NCBI GenBank assembly: GCA_016271365.2
Contig: CM057456.1
Location: 163,346,501-163,410,500 of the forward strand
DNA from: Neoceratodus forsteri
Lineage: Eukaryota > Chordata > Ceratodontiformes > Ceratodontidae
DNA length: 64,000 nt
Reading direction: 5' to 3'
Below the pieces are notes generated by a model that worked only from the letters and a program-made list of their open reading frames with translations, was not told the DNA's origin and made no database searches. Numbering within the stretch: position 1 is the stretch's first letter; each line of letters opens with the position of its first letter. Both the position numbers and the translations under genes were made by a program. Below are positions 48,107 through 59,767 of this stretch, in pieces.

Positions 48107-48263
48107 AATGGATGGATGCCTAGTCGTTAACATGCCTCGTTAGATCATCTTGCGATTTCCAAAGCGACTGAACCTCTCAAGCTGCATTCTCGAGGTTAAA
48201 GCGGTGCATTAGGAACCACTCAATGATCTAACAGGCGTGTTACCGATGAGGCATCCATCCATT
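48107..48263. mobile_element. Palindromic fold-back element, 157 bp, abutting repeat copy B
   Basis: aatggatggatgcct (48107-48121) pairs with aggcatccatccatt (48249-48263). The stem continues inward through catgcctcgttagatca / tgatctaacaggcgtg and more loosely to the centre near 48185. It lies within a few bases of one end of the 470-bp repeat at 48268. Confidence 0.8.
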
Positions 48264-48267
48264 ATTC

Positions 48268-48733
48268 TATATTAAACACAAAAATGTGTTTTTACATTTA
48301 TTATTTGATATCAAAGGGCAAGATGTTCTGGAGGAATAGGTATTAATGCAGCAGGTCAGTTCCACCTGCCAGGATCTGATTTTGTTTTTGTTTTAGCTTG
48401 TTTACGTGTATAAATTTCAGAAGGAAGGGGATTAATATTGCTTTCTTTTTGTGTTTATTTAATTTATTTTAGAGACCAATGCTCTGAGGAAGAGACCAGG
48501 AGGTCTTGAAATGTTAGCTACTGTTTTTAAAGAATAAAATTTACAGATTGGGCCGAGTCACAATATATTTGAGATGAACTGGCAGGTTTTCTGAACACTG
48601 TGAATTTTCATTTTCATTTCAATAAAATGAATTAAGGAATAAGACAAGATTATAGCTGTGATTTTGAGATTTTTGAAGATAACTGAAGGACTTTCAAAGT
48701 TTAACACAGAGGGTTGAGGACTCTGCACTGGTA
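48268..48733 (+). repeat. 470-bp dispersed repeat, inverted copy B
   Basis: Reverse-complement partner of 43446-43915. The right end is sharply defined at tctgcactggtag (48721-48733). It contains gctctgaggaagagacc (48480-48496) and gaataaaatttacagattgg (48530-48549), the arrangement seen at the ends of some Penelope-like elements in vertebrates. No protein coding. Confidence 0.8.
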
Positions 48734-49589
48734 GCATTCTGTGGCAAACTTTGGTCAATAGGTTCCCACCCCCATACCTTCTTTGATTATAAACTAACAG
48801 AATTCAAAAGGAACCTTGGGACTGGAACTTTATTTATTATAAATGGCTTGACCCACAAAGAGTTATTAGGATGTGCTGATTCATGTGTATCCTACTCTGG
48901 AGCTCTGCACCCTGATGCTGATCTACACTGGATGGCATTCACAGCCCCTACCTCCATTTTCAATAATTGCACAGTTTTACAAGGGGCTAGGGGCATGTGG
49001 GTTGAGCAGTGCCAGATACCAGGCATCCAACCAAATGCTTATCTCAGCTTTTCAGTGGATCCCTGTTCCTCATGGAATGGTAGATAATTGGATATGGCAG
49101 TCTTCAAAGAATGTCATATCCTCATAGAAATTAATCAGTTAATAAAAAAAAATGGAGACCTCTGCTGGAATGCATTGCAGTCCTCCATGTCTCTATGGAG
49201 GGCTGGGGCAAATGAGGAGATGTCAGTTGTGATACAGGGATGTCTTGTGGCTGGGTGTGGTGAGATGAATAAACAATACGGCGGTTCTCAGGTCTAATAG
49301 CCTATGCTCCTTCCTGTCAGCTGCCTGGCACTGTGGAGATTTATCAATTGGGCTCTAGCTTGCCCCCACTCCTTGCTTTTCCTGACCCAGTTACATGCAT
49401 ATGTGTGCCAGCAGCATGGAGCTGGGTGTAGTGCTGGTAGTGCACAAGGTTACCTTGACCTTTTGAATCTAACTCGTAGTACTCTGTTTTGGGGCAGTAA
49501 TAAGTGTCAGATGTCAACAGCTTGCATCTCATAGCTCCTGTTGAACTTCTATGTGCACCAAGCATAAGGACTCCTTCACCATCTCACGT
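48734..49589. other. Spacer, nothing recognised
   Basis: No gene or repeat is recognised; short plus-strand frames of 69-84 codons here show no family resemblance. Confidence 0.35.
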
Positions 49590-51175
49590 ATGAACATAAT
49601 TAACTGCCAGCAGATACAGGCCAAATGGTCTGCCTCATCTGTAATTGTGCAGCACAGAGGTTAGACTCCTGCTGCCCCCCACCCTTGCCCCTCCGTTTCC
49701 CTGCATCTTCCCACTGAATAGTATCTTGCCATTAGCCCTATCCCACCTCCTGTTTTAAGAGATACCTCTTGTTCAGGAAGCACGCTCCATCCCCTAACAC
49801 CCTCTCCATGAAGTAATGCTTCCTCACCTCCCTCCTGAATATACCCCCACTAACTTCAGGTTGTACCCCTAGTAATCCTTTCTCCCTTTAATCAAAACAT
49901 GCCCTCTGTACTAAACCTGTTGATGCCCTTTAAGTATTTGAAGGTTTCAATCATATCACCCCTTTCCCTTCTCTCCTATGAGTACATGTTGAGGTCCCTC
50001 AATCTGTCTTCATCAGGCTTCCACTCCATACCTCTGATCATTTTAGTTGCCCTCCACTGTACCCCCTCTAGTAATCTGATGTCCTTCTTTAAGTATGGGT
50101 TCCAGAACTATACACAGTACTCAAGTCTTGGATTCATCAGTGACCTGTACAGTGGCAGAATGACTTCCTCCTCCTAGTGGTTATTCCACTAGCAATGCAC
50201 CCCAGCATTCTATTGGCTTTGTGCTACTTTCCTACACTGAGACAAGTGGTTCATATTCTTTGTGACCATTACCCGAAATCCTTGTCCTCCTCAGAGATGA
50301 ACAGCTGAACCACTCCTAGATGGTAACTCTACCCAGGATTCCTTGCTCTGAAGTGCATGACCTTGCACATCTTAGCATTAAAACCCAGCTACCATGTGTC
50401 TGATCACTGCTCAAGTCTTCCCAAATCTTCTTGGAGGGCTTTTCCTCCTCTACCCCATCCACAACTGCCCCATCTTGGTGTCAACTGTGAACAGACTGAT
50501 TTTGCTCCTAACTCCAACTGCTATATAGGCTGTGAAGATGTTAAACAGCACCGACCCCAGCACTGAACCCTGTGGGACCCCACTGGTGACTACCCTATGA
50601 GTTGAGAGTCCCCCACAACCACCCTGTGATGTTTGTCCCCAACCAGTTACCGACCCACTTAGCCAGTTTCTCCCTGCCCCTGGTTCCTCAGTTTACTAGT
50701 TAATGTGCCATGCGGTACTGAGTCAAAGTCCTTGATGAAATCCAGATACAGGATATCTACAGCCGATCAGTGTCTAGTTCTTTTGTCACCCAGTCAAAAA
50801 GTGAAGCAGATTTGTTTGACATGATCTCCTGGAGACAAACCCATGCTGTTTGTCATCCATAAGACTGTTCACCTCCAGGAAGATCACCAACCTTTCCTTT
50901 AGGATAGGTTCCATGAGCTTACCCACAATGGATGTCAGACTGACTGATCTATAGTTACCAGGCTTCATCCTTGGGACGCTCTTGTGCAGAGGGTACCACA
51001 TGTGCCATCCTCAGTCTGCATGCACCCGTCTGCAGTGAGGTATTGAACAAGTCTGCCAGTGGTGTCACCAGTACCTCAGCCAAGTCCTCAGGACTCTAAG
51101 GTGGAGCCCATCCAGCTCTGGAGCCTCGTCTGTGTTCAGTGACTTAAGGCCCTCAAGCACCCTGCTCATATATTA
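49590..51175 (-). mobile_element. CR1 LINE, RT to 3' end, antisense
   Basis: The 3' end is at the left. On the minus strand the blocks are: NYRSVSLTSIVGKLMEPILK (near 50900-50962), QHGFVSRRSCQTNLLHFLTG (50787-50846), then YLDFIKDFDSVPHGT (near 50707-50753) and the SSGVPQGSVLG-type stretch near 50565-50595 (gtggggtcccacagggttc). The region from 49590 to 50400 is the C-terminal half. The order and the many in-frame blocks make the call firm; stops are present. Confidence 0.85.
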
Positions 51176-52235
51176 CTTGATACATCATAACAGTGTGCTT
51201 TTCTTCTGGATACAGCAGCAGTTCATGGGTAACATAAGAATGGCTAAAGATAAACAAAGGTATCATCACATGATGAATCCTCGAAACAGGCCAAATAAAG
51301 CCACTCATTAGCAATAGAGGGTTCGTTAAGAGATATTGACTCCTCCACTTTAACAAAGGGCAAAATGAAAGGTTGTCAGTACAAGTACTGCTGGTGGTAA
51401 TACTAGCAGGACTTGCAAGAAAAATACATTTAGCATAAGTTGTTGCAGTCCCACACTGTGGGAAATTCCTCTTCCGTTCCTTCTTGCCGAATTTGAAAAC
51501 AATACAGTGCCAGGTGGGGTTGTCTCTGCTGGTGATCCAGCACTGGCTATCACACTAACTAAGGAACCAACAATTGTGACTCAAAGTCACAGGCGGACAT
51601 ATAGCTTGTATGCTGTATGAAGATTCCAAAACCACGATCTATGGTGGGTTCAAGCTGCTATTGGAAAGTACATTTAATGCAAAGCGGTTCATCCACGGAG
51701 TGTACTTCAAAAAGCTAAGTTTATTTTTTTTTATTTACTTATGATGGAGTCTGAGTGGCAGTGAAGTGTCCCATGCCACAAGGAGAAGATGGTGGCTGGC
51801 ACATGCAAGGAGCGGGAAATCTAACTTGTGTTTGCCATTATAAACAGCTGTTAATAACAACAAATTATATCCGGGTTTCCCTATGGAAACAAAACCCTCA
51901 CCATTTCTTATATACTTTTCTGTACTCTGGAACTCTCTGTCCTGAGCTTGAATATTCTGTTACACTTAATTATGATGTCTGCCAGAGACTTAGAAAAGGC
52001 AGTTATGAATGTTTTATGTTTTTTCAATTTTTGAATAGGGTGTTCTGTGATGGTATAGTCAAGTAATGCTGTCCGTATACTATTTGTATTAGATCACTTT
52101 CTGAATTATCATCTCCTAAATCATGTTACAATGACAGCCTTTGTATCTTTTCTCCTATAATATTTTTGACATTGCTGTGAGTTCCTATATGACTCAAACG
52201 TTTAGAACATAATGCTGTAAGCTAAATTGTCAATA
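51176..52235. other. Spacer with an unassigned 103-codon frame
   Basis: A plus-strand frame at 51755-52066 shows no family I recognise. No other feature is seen. Confidence 0.3.
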
Positions 52236-52850
52236 TTTGATTGATTGATTGAAAGAGTTATACCAGGAAATGTCTACAGAGCCATAATGACTCATTTGAA
52301 GAAGTGTCCTGGAGGAAAGTGGTACATGGAAGACAATACGGCTGCAATAGTACAGCACTGTTAATAATGTACAGCAATATAAATGGTAACAAGCTCAGTA
52401 ACATATCAAAGTATATTAACACAGTTCAATTAATTGTCAATTAGGTTACAAAATGTAATAAATTGAAATATTAAAACAATACAAAAACTACATGTTAATG
52501 CCTTCCACCCCCCACACACACACACACATTGCTGCATCACTTAGGCAACCCGTTCCTTTCAGAAGCAACAGCACTGAGACAGGAGTGAAGCCAGATAAAT
52601 CAGCCTGGCATGTACTCTCATAACTGCTCCCTACAACCCCTCCCACATGTTATCAAAAACAGACTGATACTAGTGCAGAGTGATGTCCTCAAAATCTTAA
52701 ACAGGTTTCACACTCATAGCTACTGTATGTCCTTAATAACAACAGTGTAAAACAGATACATACACTGCTCAGTGGCTTACACTAAATCAGGACACTCCGG
52801 GGTGGGGTGGTGGAAAGGATTAACACACACACCTGAGAAAACTTGAGGGG
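52236..52850 (-). mobile_element. Possible antisense L2-type 3' end
   Basis: ttgattgattgattgaaaga at 52239-52258 followed by gttataccaggaaatg is similar to the antisense tail-plus-UTR at 8562 (caatcaatcaatcaaac...ttatttaaccaggtgaac). No protein block follows, so only a 3' UTR would be present. A (CA)n run lies near 52511-52528. Confidence 0.3.
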
Positions 52851-53692
52851 GTCAAGGGTGTGGCAGCTGGGTTTCAATGCAGCAAACTGAAAGTAAGTTC
52901 ATTTTAAGGCACAGAAATCTGGGGTGGAGTGGTACTGATGACCACCAAGCAGGAAAGAGACCTTAGGTAATCATATCAGATTACCTAAATGTAGCCAAGC
53001 AGAGGACAAGGCAGTTGGGAGAGCTAGTGGGATGCTGGCGTGCATAGGGAGTGATATCACCAGCAGAAAGAGGAGGTGGTGAAACCAATACCCTGTATAG
53101 ATTGCTGGTGAGACCTCATCTTTAGTACCATGTCCAGATCTGGAAACCACAAATCTGGAAGGTCATAGACAGAGTGGAGTTGGTCTACAGGAGGTAACTA
53201 AAATGATGCAGGGTCTGCATGTAAAGAACTATGAGGGCGACTAAAGGACCTCACTATATACGCCCTGGAAGAGAGGAAGGAGGGAGGAATATGATAGAGA
53301 CCTTTAAAAACCTCACAGGATTAAATAAGGTACAGGCCAGAAGCATGTTTCAGAGAAACAAGATGCTCAAGAACAAGAGGACATGCTATGAAGCTGTAGG
53401 GGTTAGATTCTGGAGAGATGTGAGGAAGTACTTCTTCACAGCAAATGTGAGTGTATGCATGGAACAGCCTTCCACGGAGATGGTGGAGGTGAAGACAGGA
53501 GTAGTGTTCAAGAATGCATGGGGTAGGCATAAGGGTATCTTTGTGGAAAGGGAGGAGGCAGGGGAGAGAGAGCCAGACACCGATCAGGGTCTGCGTGTGA
53601 TACTGTAGGTAGAGAAAAATGGGCAGACTGGGTGGGCCAAGCAGTCCTTCTCTGTTGTCAAATTCTGTTTCTATGTTTCAATACCCCATGGT
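52851..53692 (+). mobile_element. CR1 LINE C-terminal half with intact 3' end
   Basis: Blocks on the plus strand: LVRPHL (near 53107-53124), the stretch TLEERKEGGI in frame near 53262-53290, YFFTANVSVCMEQPSTEMVE (53431-53490), and the terminus MGRLGGPSSPSLLSNSVSM near 53618-53676 ending ttctatgtttc. The 125-codon frame at 53231-53608 is a well-kept part. 5'-truncated near 52851. Confidence 0.8.
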
Positions 53693-56600
53693 AGACTGAT
53701 AATAGTTAAAAACAGGCACATGGTTTGGGCAGGTACTTAAAACTGTACACATGTGTGTAGAGTGAGTATGGCTGCCTACACTCCTCCACTGAAAAGCCAT
53801 ATGCCAGAGGCTTGTCCTGCCTCCAGAGCCTCAACACTGGATCCATTGTTCTGTATGGCTTCTCAGGCCCCAGTCACAGCTCTGGCTTTGAGTTCTACTT
53901 ACTCTTGTTCGTTCTTTGTCAGAAATTCAGGTTAACTAAAAGAAAATGTCAAGGAACAGTAGTTCATGTTGCAGTTGAATTTTTTTATGTTTTTATTTTA
54001 CCGACAGCCCAGCTGGGATGCAAATCTCACTGGACTCCTGTGAGTGGTCTGGACCCCCCAGTGCCCTTATCTAATTCTTTTGAACTTCTCCAACCCCTTT
54101 CTGATGGCGCTGGAGGTGAGTCAGACTCTTCCTCCATAGCTTCTTCTCTCCCTGATGGTACCACTGACTCCGAGTTGCAACTTGGTGCTGGCCTTTCTCA
54201 AGCGAAAGGCCAGAGTAAAACTAAAGGAAGAAGGTGGTTGGGAAAAGGAAATGTAAAATGTATTTTTGTCTGTTTTCCTTTTTTTTGGTGCTATGTTTTA
54301 CTTTGTTTGCCATACTATTAATGTAAATAGTATAGAGCGTATAGCTAAAAGGAGATTGATTTTTCCTTTCTAAGGCTTCTGCCTTTAGGTTTAATTTTAT
54401 TACAGGATACAAGACTTCATACTACACATGAGATCAACAAGCACAACAGGACTGGTTACTGGGTCCTTCTTTTTGGTCAACTGGTCAGGACTCTTGTTTG
54501 GGGCTGGAATTTTAATTAATATCCCAGACTTCCGTTTGCTAAATTGGTTGATGTAGCCCTGGTAGAGCTTATTATAGATTTTGTCATTGAGTCTTGTCCC
54601 TACCGGTGATAACATTTATGCCCCTCATATCAAAACTGAATGCATAGCTTTATTTACTTTGCTTAGTCCTTATTTGCACACTTCCTTTCAGGTATTGTTT
54701 GCTGGTGACTTTAATTGTGGCCTGGGTCTTCAAGATAAGAGCTCCTTTGCTGCTACAAAGAAACTGTTTTGTGATTCCCATGAACTGAGTAAATTGGTTC
54801 AAGTCGCCCATTAACGAACTCCTATCTCTCCTTTACTACACAACATACCCCTACATTCCAAAAGGGTAAACTAGCCACACATATTGATTATGTGTTTTCC
54901 TCTCCTACAGTACCAATTATTTCTGCCAAAGTTCAAGTGGTTGAGTTTTCTGATAATAAGCTGCTTTCTGTTGGTTTTGGTTCTGTTGTCTCTTCCGTAA
55001 AGGTCCAGGTATTTGGAAATTCAACACATCTTTATTGCAGATTCCGATGTTTATGCAGTCCTTCTGTCCTTCATACAAGCCCGTAAATCTGTTTTTATTT
55101 GTTATGAAGATCCTGTTCAGTGGTGGTTAGACATGAAACATGATCTGGTCACTTTTTAAAACTTATGATGGTTTAAAATGTAGGAGGAATACCTAGACTA
55201 TTTGCAGAAGAGGGTACATTTTCAGTCATTATTAACCATAGCGTACAGGACGGGCAAGACCTTACTCAACAAATAAAAGTCCTACAGAATGACATGTTGA
55301 CTTTCCAATTCACGGCAATCACAACAACTTTTTACCAACATAAATTCTGTACTGTTGGAACACGTTGATGTTATTTGTCCTTTTGAATCTAATTCCCGTC
55401 AGACCGCCTGAAAAATATGGCGTGTCTTCTAAATTCAGATGGGACCTTATGTTCCTCACAAACTGAGATTTGTCATATTGTAACAAAGTATACTACAGCC
55501 CTTTTTCCCCTCCCTGCTGTGGCTGGTGACAGTGCAACTTTGTATAGTGGCCTTGATATCCCAGCTCCTCACAGCTATGTCAGGACCAGGCTTGTTCTCC
55601 TATCACGGAGCTGGATTTGATATTGGCTATTTCTTCATTACCTGTACAGAGAACTCCTGGTCTGGATGGTTTCACTGCTGGCTTATATAAGGTGCTGGGT
55701 GACCATTTGTCCCCAGAACTTACATCTGTGTTTAATTCTCTGTTAACATGTGAATCTCTCCTTTTGGAATTTACTAAGGTACTTTGATTTATTTATAAAC
55801 ACAAAGGTGATATCCATTCTCTAGAGAATTGGCAACCTTTATGTATGTTGAACACCGACTTTAAGCTTAACGAAAATTGTGAAGTGTTTGGTGAGGACAG
55901 CAGAGGTGGTTTTGCATCCGCCCAATCCTGTTCTGTGCCTCAAAGGAGAATTTCTGATCATTTGATCCTCTTATGAGAATTATTTTCTCATGGCTATGCA
56001 GGTCTGGCTTCAGGACTTGTTGTCTCCATTAGATCAGAAGGCTGCTTTTGATTCGATTAGGCATTATTTTTATGGGAAGCACCTCGTTTCTGCATGTACC
56101 TGATGTTGTAGTCGGCTGGATTCATACTTTCTATAGAACGGCTACTGTTGTGCCTGTAGTGAATGGTTGGATAGGACCCATTATCCCCATAAAAGGGGTT
56201 TGTCAGGGCTGTCCTTTAAGCCCGTTGTTATATGTATATTTTGTTGATGTTTTGCTCCATTGGTTGAATACTAATTCTCAGATTGGGCTATTTCTAGTTG
56301 TGCCTTATGCTTGCCTTACAAGCGATCACATATACAGATGATGTTTGTTTTCCTATAGCTGATGCAGCCTCAGTGGTTCATTCTCTCCATGAGTGCTCTA
56401 TTTTTGGAAACTTCTCTGGTGCTGTTTTAAATTACACTAAAAGTCTGGTTATTCGGTTTGGTTCAGTAACCTCCCCTCGGACCGTATTGGCCCGTTACAT
56501 TTAGTTGAGGGCCCTATTCGCATTTGGATTTTTTGGGACACATGACTCAGATTTTTTAACTGGAATGTTAAACTGCAACAAGGTAAACTTAGGTGGCCTC

Positions 56601-57726
56601 CTGGAACCAGGGGCAGATAGGAAAAAGAAAGCGTGTTTTCTTAATTAAAAACTATTTGATCACTACTTTCCTTTTTAAGTTGTGTATTCCCTATTCCACG
56701 ACAGCTAGAAACTGCTGTCTTTAGCTTGTTTTCAGGCTCTTTGGGGTAGTAGGTTAAACCTGATAAAACGGAATATCACTTATTTACCTATCCCTGAGGG
56801 TGGCATTTGTATGGTTATCCCTTTGTTATTTTTTCTTGTATTTTTTCCTGCAAACCTTAGGCCTTTGTTGATTCATGCCCAAAGGGGTGGGAACCTTGGT
56901 TTTATGACTCTTGCAGGATTTGGTTTCATCAATGGGAAACTAATTCCTTAACTGTGTTAAGACAAACTGTTGGTATACCAACTTACGTCTCAAATAATGG
57001 AAGGTGTCTGTTCAGATGTTATTAAACCATTCATATAAAGTTTTATATAATAAATTACTCCTGACGGTTTGTGCTGTATCAGTACCCTTTGATAAGTGTC
57101 CTGGTCAACACCTCCCTTCCCTTTTGTTATTGTGGAGATGTAAGAGGTTCCAGCCAAAATGTGGGATTTTCATTGGCTTTCATACCATGAAAAGATTAAT
57201 GTAAAATCAAATCATAAACATAAGCAGTCCCAAGATAGAATGTGTTCTAGCTTATTATGTATTACAGAATTTGAAACTATCCCTCATTTATTTTGACTGT
57301 TCCTTTATCAAAATTGGTGGTCCTTTTGGCACAGGCATGGGATACCCCCTTGTTTCAGTCGGTTACTTATGTGAATCTTGTATAAGGTTTTTTCTCCCCA
57401 GTGGTCAAAATGGCACCAGGACACATTGAACCTTGTTTTGTCTGCATTAAATGGAATATTTGGATGGTGCGTTGCATGTTTTCTTTACAGCAAAAGGACT
57501 GCTCCTATTTGAGGCTCGAAAACAGATTGTACAAGATTTAAAGAAATTTATGAGCATGAATGTACTCTATACTCAGATATGACACTTTTGGAACTTTGGA
57601 AAGCTCTTCCTTGGATCACTGACTCTGATTTTGCAGTTACCTGAATGATTGTATCATACTTATCCTGTTTTTTTTTTTTGTATTATGCTTTGTGTATTAT
57701 TGTACAATTTTGTCTCAATAAAACTT
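53693..57726 (+). mobile_element. Tx1-clade LINE (L1 group), endonuclease and RT, decayed
   Basis: Blocks in order: a possible first-frame tail rich in Ser and acidic residues (54108-54175); endonuclease NIYAPHIKTE (near 54609-54638) and LFAGDFNCGLG (54695-54727); RT start TPGLDGFTAGLYKVLGDHL (55654-55710); a NWQPLCMLNTDFKL block (near 55829-55870, for NWRPISLLNTDYK); WIHTFYRTATVVPVVNGW (56117-56170); KGVCQGCPLSPLLY (56192-56233); YTDD (56331-56342, for YADD) and SGAVLNYTKSLVI (56415-56453). Near 57270-57320 a decayed ETIPHLFW-DC-F block matches the Cys/His-containing end of Tx1 proteins. Tx1 elements have a long ORF2 with an AP-type endonuclease. Multiple frameshifts. It ends tttgtctcaataaaacttt at 57708-57726. 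Confidence 0.8.
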
Positions 57727-57972
57727 TCCCCTACTCTTTTCAATAAGTGCCATGGGATCTTTAACATCCACCTGAACTACCACCAATCCAGGCAGATGGG
57801 ACCTCGGTTTAATGTCTCATCTGAAAGGCGGCACCTCAAGTGCAGCACCACTCTCATGCTGCACTACAGTGTCAGTACTGGGATATTAACCCAAGTGCCA
57901 GATATAGAACAGAACCCCACAGCCCTCTGATCTCCCGGCCTCAGAGGTGAGTGTGCTACCTACTGAGACAAT
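57727..57972 (-). mobile_element. Core SINE copy 3, head intact, 3'-truncated
   Basis: On the minus strand the head (ctcagtaggtagcacactca near 57948-57967, B-box-like tggggttctgttc near 57907-57919) leads into the same core as copies 1 and 2, up to aaaagagtagggg at the left edge. The left edge coincides with the end of the Tx1 LINE. It lacks the region that copies 1 and 2 carry beyond that point. Confidence 0.8.
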
Positions 57973-59070
57973 GTTTGAAGTACATGAGGTTAAGTGAATT
58001 TTTATTATGTGTACAATTATTATTTTAGTATTTTAATTTCCTCTTTCAAATTACATAGCAGGTTTAATGTAAAAAGGGTTTCAGAAAGAAACCATCAAAG
58101 CTGAATTTCAGAAAAAATGCCCTGATTGGTCTGTGGTTAAACAGTCCTCGTTAAAGCTTACTTTTAGCCATTTGTTTTACATGATCTGGTAATAATTTAC
58201 AATCCAGTTGTTAGTAATTTTGTTTGAAGATACCTGTTGTTCATCAGCAGGCTCATAAACTGAGGTGAACAGAAAATTCTAATGTTCCCTTTTGGATTGT
58301 TCTCATTAGCCAACTCTCCTGCTGAGCAGAGGACCTTTGTAGATGTTGTTCTTCTATTAGTATACATGCAACACTATAGTGGCTGCCAGTTTCCAGCTGT
58401 GAATGGAAGTGTAACATGATAATATCACAGGAAACCTTTTTTGCATGGTATTTGACACCAGACTTTTCTCTCTGATGCATCAGCACACAAAGGCAGGTTG
58501 GAAATATATATTTCTGATAATGTGCATGCATTCTGGATAATCCCTTAAACCCTTGTGCATGTGGATTGCAAGTTTACTTTGACTTAAAATCCTACTTACG
58601 TATACAGAAAGGAATGCTGCCATTTTCTTCTTGGTCTGAACTAATTTATGCTGACATGTGGTTGCTCACTGCTTAAATTAACATGACATTTAAGCACTGG
58701 AAAAGTATGTTCTGTCTCTCAACCTGAAACCTTAAGGATATGATCCCCATCCCATCCTCCCCATCAAAAGTTCCAAGAGAAACTAAGCTGTTATGAAATT
58801 GCTGAATTTAATGAAAAACAAAATGTGATTAAGATTTTCTTAGGGTCAAAGTGATGTCTTAAGTAACACACAAGGAATCCAAATGAGAAAGGATGTGTAG
58901 TGGTGAGGCAAGAAACGTTTCTAATTGCTTTCTCTTTTCATAATGAGATATAAAGCAAGAATTAGTACGGAGGGTAAGAGCATTTATAGGCAAAACCTTT
59001 GCCATAGGATTATAGTGAAACATAAGGGAATCTTCTTTTAAAATTGTTACTCCTGTACCACTCATTACAT
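57973..59070. other. Spacer, nothing recognised
   Basis: No gene or repeat is recognised; AT-rich with short frames on both strands. Confidence 0.4.
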
Positions 59071-59229
59071 ACACTGCTCATTTTGTTGATTGATACACTT
59101 TACTGAAAAGAGAATATGAGGACTTTATAAAGTATACTGACAAGTATTACTTGACAACCTGTCAGTATGCTGTAAGTCCTCATATTCTGTTTTCAATAAA
59201 GTATACATCAAGTAAAAAATGAGCAGTGT
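59071..59229. mobile_element. Long hairpin element, 159 bp, almost no loop
   Basis: The left arm opens acactgctcatttt (59071-59084) and the right arm closes aaaatgagcagtgtt (59216-59230). Inside, agaatatgaggactt/aagtcctcatattct and gtatactgaca/tgtcagtatgc pair, so the arms of about 78 bases meet at a centre near 59151. Arm identity is high by eye (about 85%). Confidence 0.85.
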
Positions 59230-59355
59230 TGTTGTAGCTTTAGCTTTCCTATGACTAATTATAAATCAAACAACACACAGAATAATGGATGGCAAACCAA
59301 GTACAAGGCTGTTTCCATTGAGGTTTCCTGAACACAAATGTCATCATAGATCACG

Positions 59356-59767
59356 AAGTCACTGGAAGGTTTGATACCCTTTATTGGACCAATATATGTC
59401 TAGTACAAAGATGATATATACACAAGCGTTTGGGGCCTCACAGGTCCCTTCTTCAGTTGAATACCCTGGGTTGTAGATCTGAAGTGCTTTAGGTATAATG
59501 TTCTGGGGGTTTTTTTTTTTTGCATGCAATTAGGAAGTAGATGTATCTGTTAAGTTCAGCTTTTTTTCATGTTGCAGAGTTGCCATTTCAGACTGTGAAT
59601 TGCAATATCTTCCATTATTTAGTAAAAGAGATTTTAGCCATATTGGTCCTTGAAAACAGGAGTCTCTGGAAGGTTTGATACCTGTCATTGGACCACCATA
59701 TGTCTAGTACACAGATGATAATAGACAAGCTTTCAGGGTCTCAGCCTTCCTTTTTTCTGCTGAATAG
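59356..59767. repeat. Two direct copies of a 105-bp repeat
   Basis: Copy 1 at 59356-59467 and copy 2 at 59665-59767 share ggaaggtttgatacc, attggacca, atatgtctagtaca and gatgata, then caagc.tt..ggg.ctca and ttcagttgaat/tctgctgaat. The ttcttcagttgaat end resembles the antisense of tgaagaagggacc...gaaagctt ends of Penelope-like and similar vertebrate repeats; the family is not settled. Confidence 0.65.
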
